Of a stretch of 6,710 nucleotides of DNA, positions 6,662-6,710 are shown one piece after another. The number at the start of each line of letters is the position of its first letter. The stretch's first letter is position 1. The stretch covers positions 1 through 6,710 of the forward strand of contig JAPOZE010000464.1 of NCBI GenBank assembly GCA_026706225.1. Reading direction: 5' to 3'. Both the position numbers and the translations under genes were made by a program. This DNA is from Acidobacteriota bacterium (lineage in GTDB: Bacteria; Acidobacteriota; Terriglobia; Versatilivoradales; Versatilivoraceae). Under the pieces are notes generated by a model. The model was not told the origin of the DNA and did no database searches. It worked only from the letters and a program-made list of their open reading frames with translations.

Positions 6662-6710
6662 TCGTCGTCGCTCCTCCTAACAATGAATGGGCATTGCGTC
6701 GTCGTCGCTC
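6662..6710. repeat. Direct 12-bp repeat at the window edge
   Basis: TCGTCGTCGCTC occurs at 6662-6673 and again at 6699-6710, running to the last base. Between the copies CAATG and CATTG (6681-6685 and 6692-6696) could form a small hairpin with a six-base loop. The repeat is partly a simple CGT-triplet run, so replication slippage could explain it. No gene is recognised here. A minus-strand frame stays open from the edge to TGA at 6583-6585, but the 41 residues match nothing I know. Confidence 0.5.

Noticed and set aside
6583..6710. Minus-strand frame open from the window edge to TGA at 6583, possibly the end of an upstream gene
   Set aside because: The 41 residues (ending GSKTLLVV) match no family I know, third-position GC is unremarkable, and the frame overlaps repeats. 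It cannot be judged without sequence beyond 6710.

Overview
The window looks like a GC-rich, Gram-negative bacterial chromosome segment, most likely from Acidobacteriota or a related lineage. The main reason is the large outer-membrane receptor. It combines an N-terminal carboxypeptidase-regulatory-like domain, an 'ETITVTGDAPVLD' linker and a plug/barrel ending in 'RFQF', an Oar-like architecture heavily expanded in that phylum. This is an inference from family knowledge; no 16S or other phylogenetic marker was tested.

All four substantial genes lie on the minus strand, so the transcript runs from high to low coordinates. In that order they are: (1) an unexplained leader at 6502-6710, with a perfect 14-bp inverted repeat and a small ORF whose stop overlaps the next start; (2) rapZ (6498-5632), a P-loop RNA-binding RNase adapter/nucleotidase-family protein; (3) an enolase-superfamily (mandelate racemase/muconate lactonizing-like) enzyme (5515-4148); (4) an Oar-like TonB-dependent receptor (4027-1145); (5) a subtilisin-like S8 serine protease (1115 to beyond base 1), truncated by the window edge before its catalytic Ser. 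Gaps between the genes are 116, about 120 and 29 bp, and I see no clear intrinsic terminator in any of them, so co-transcription of some or all is possible.

The most interesting arrangement is the last pair. An Oar-type receptor is followed 29 bp later by a subtilase that shows no signal peptide in its first 60 residues. In Myxococcus xanthus the Oar TonB-dependent transporter is required to secrete PopC, a subtilisin-like protease that also lacks a signal peptide. Here the two kinds of gene sit side by side, which suggests a dedicated receptor/protease export (or sensing) module. This is a hypothesis: such receptors are very numerous in Acidobacteriota and the linkage could be accidental.

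The second point of interest is the rapZ leader. A perfect inverted repeat would place the Shine-Dalgarno of a 38-codon upstream ORF in a 14-bp RNA duplex. That ORF ends TGATG, overlapping the rapZ start by one base, which suggests translational coupling. A miniature mobile element is the main alternative.
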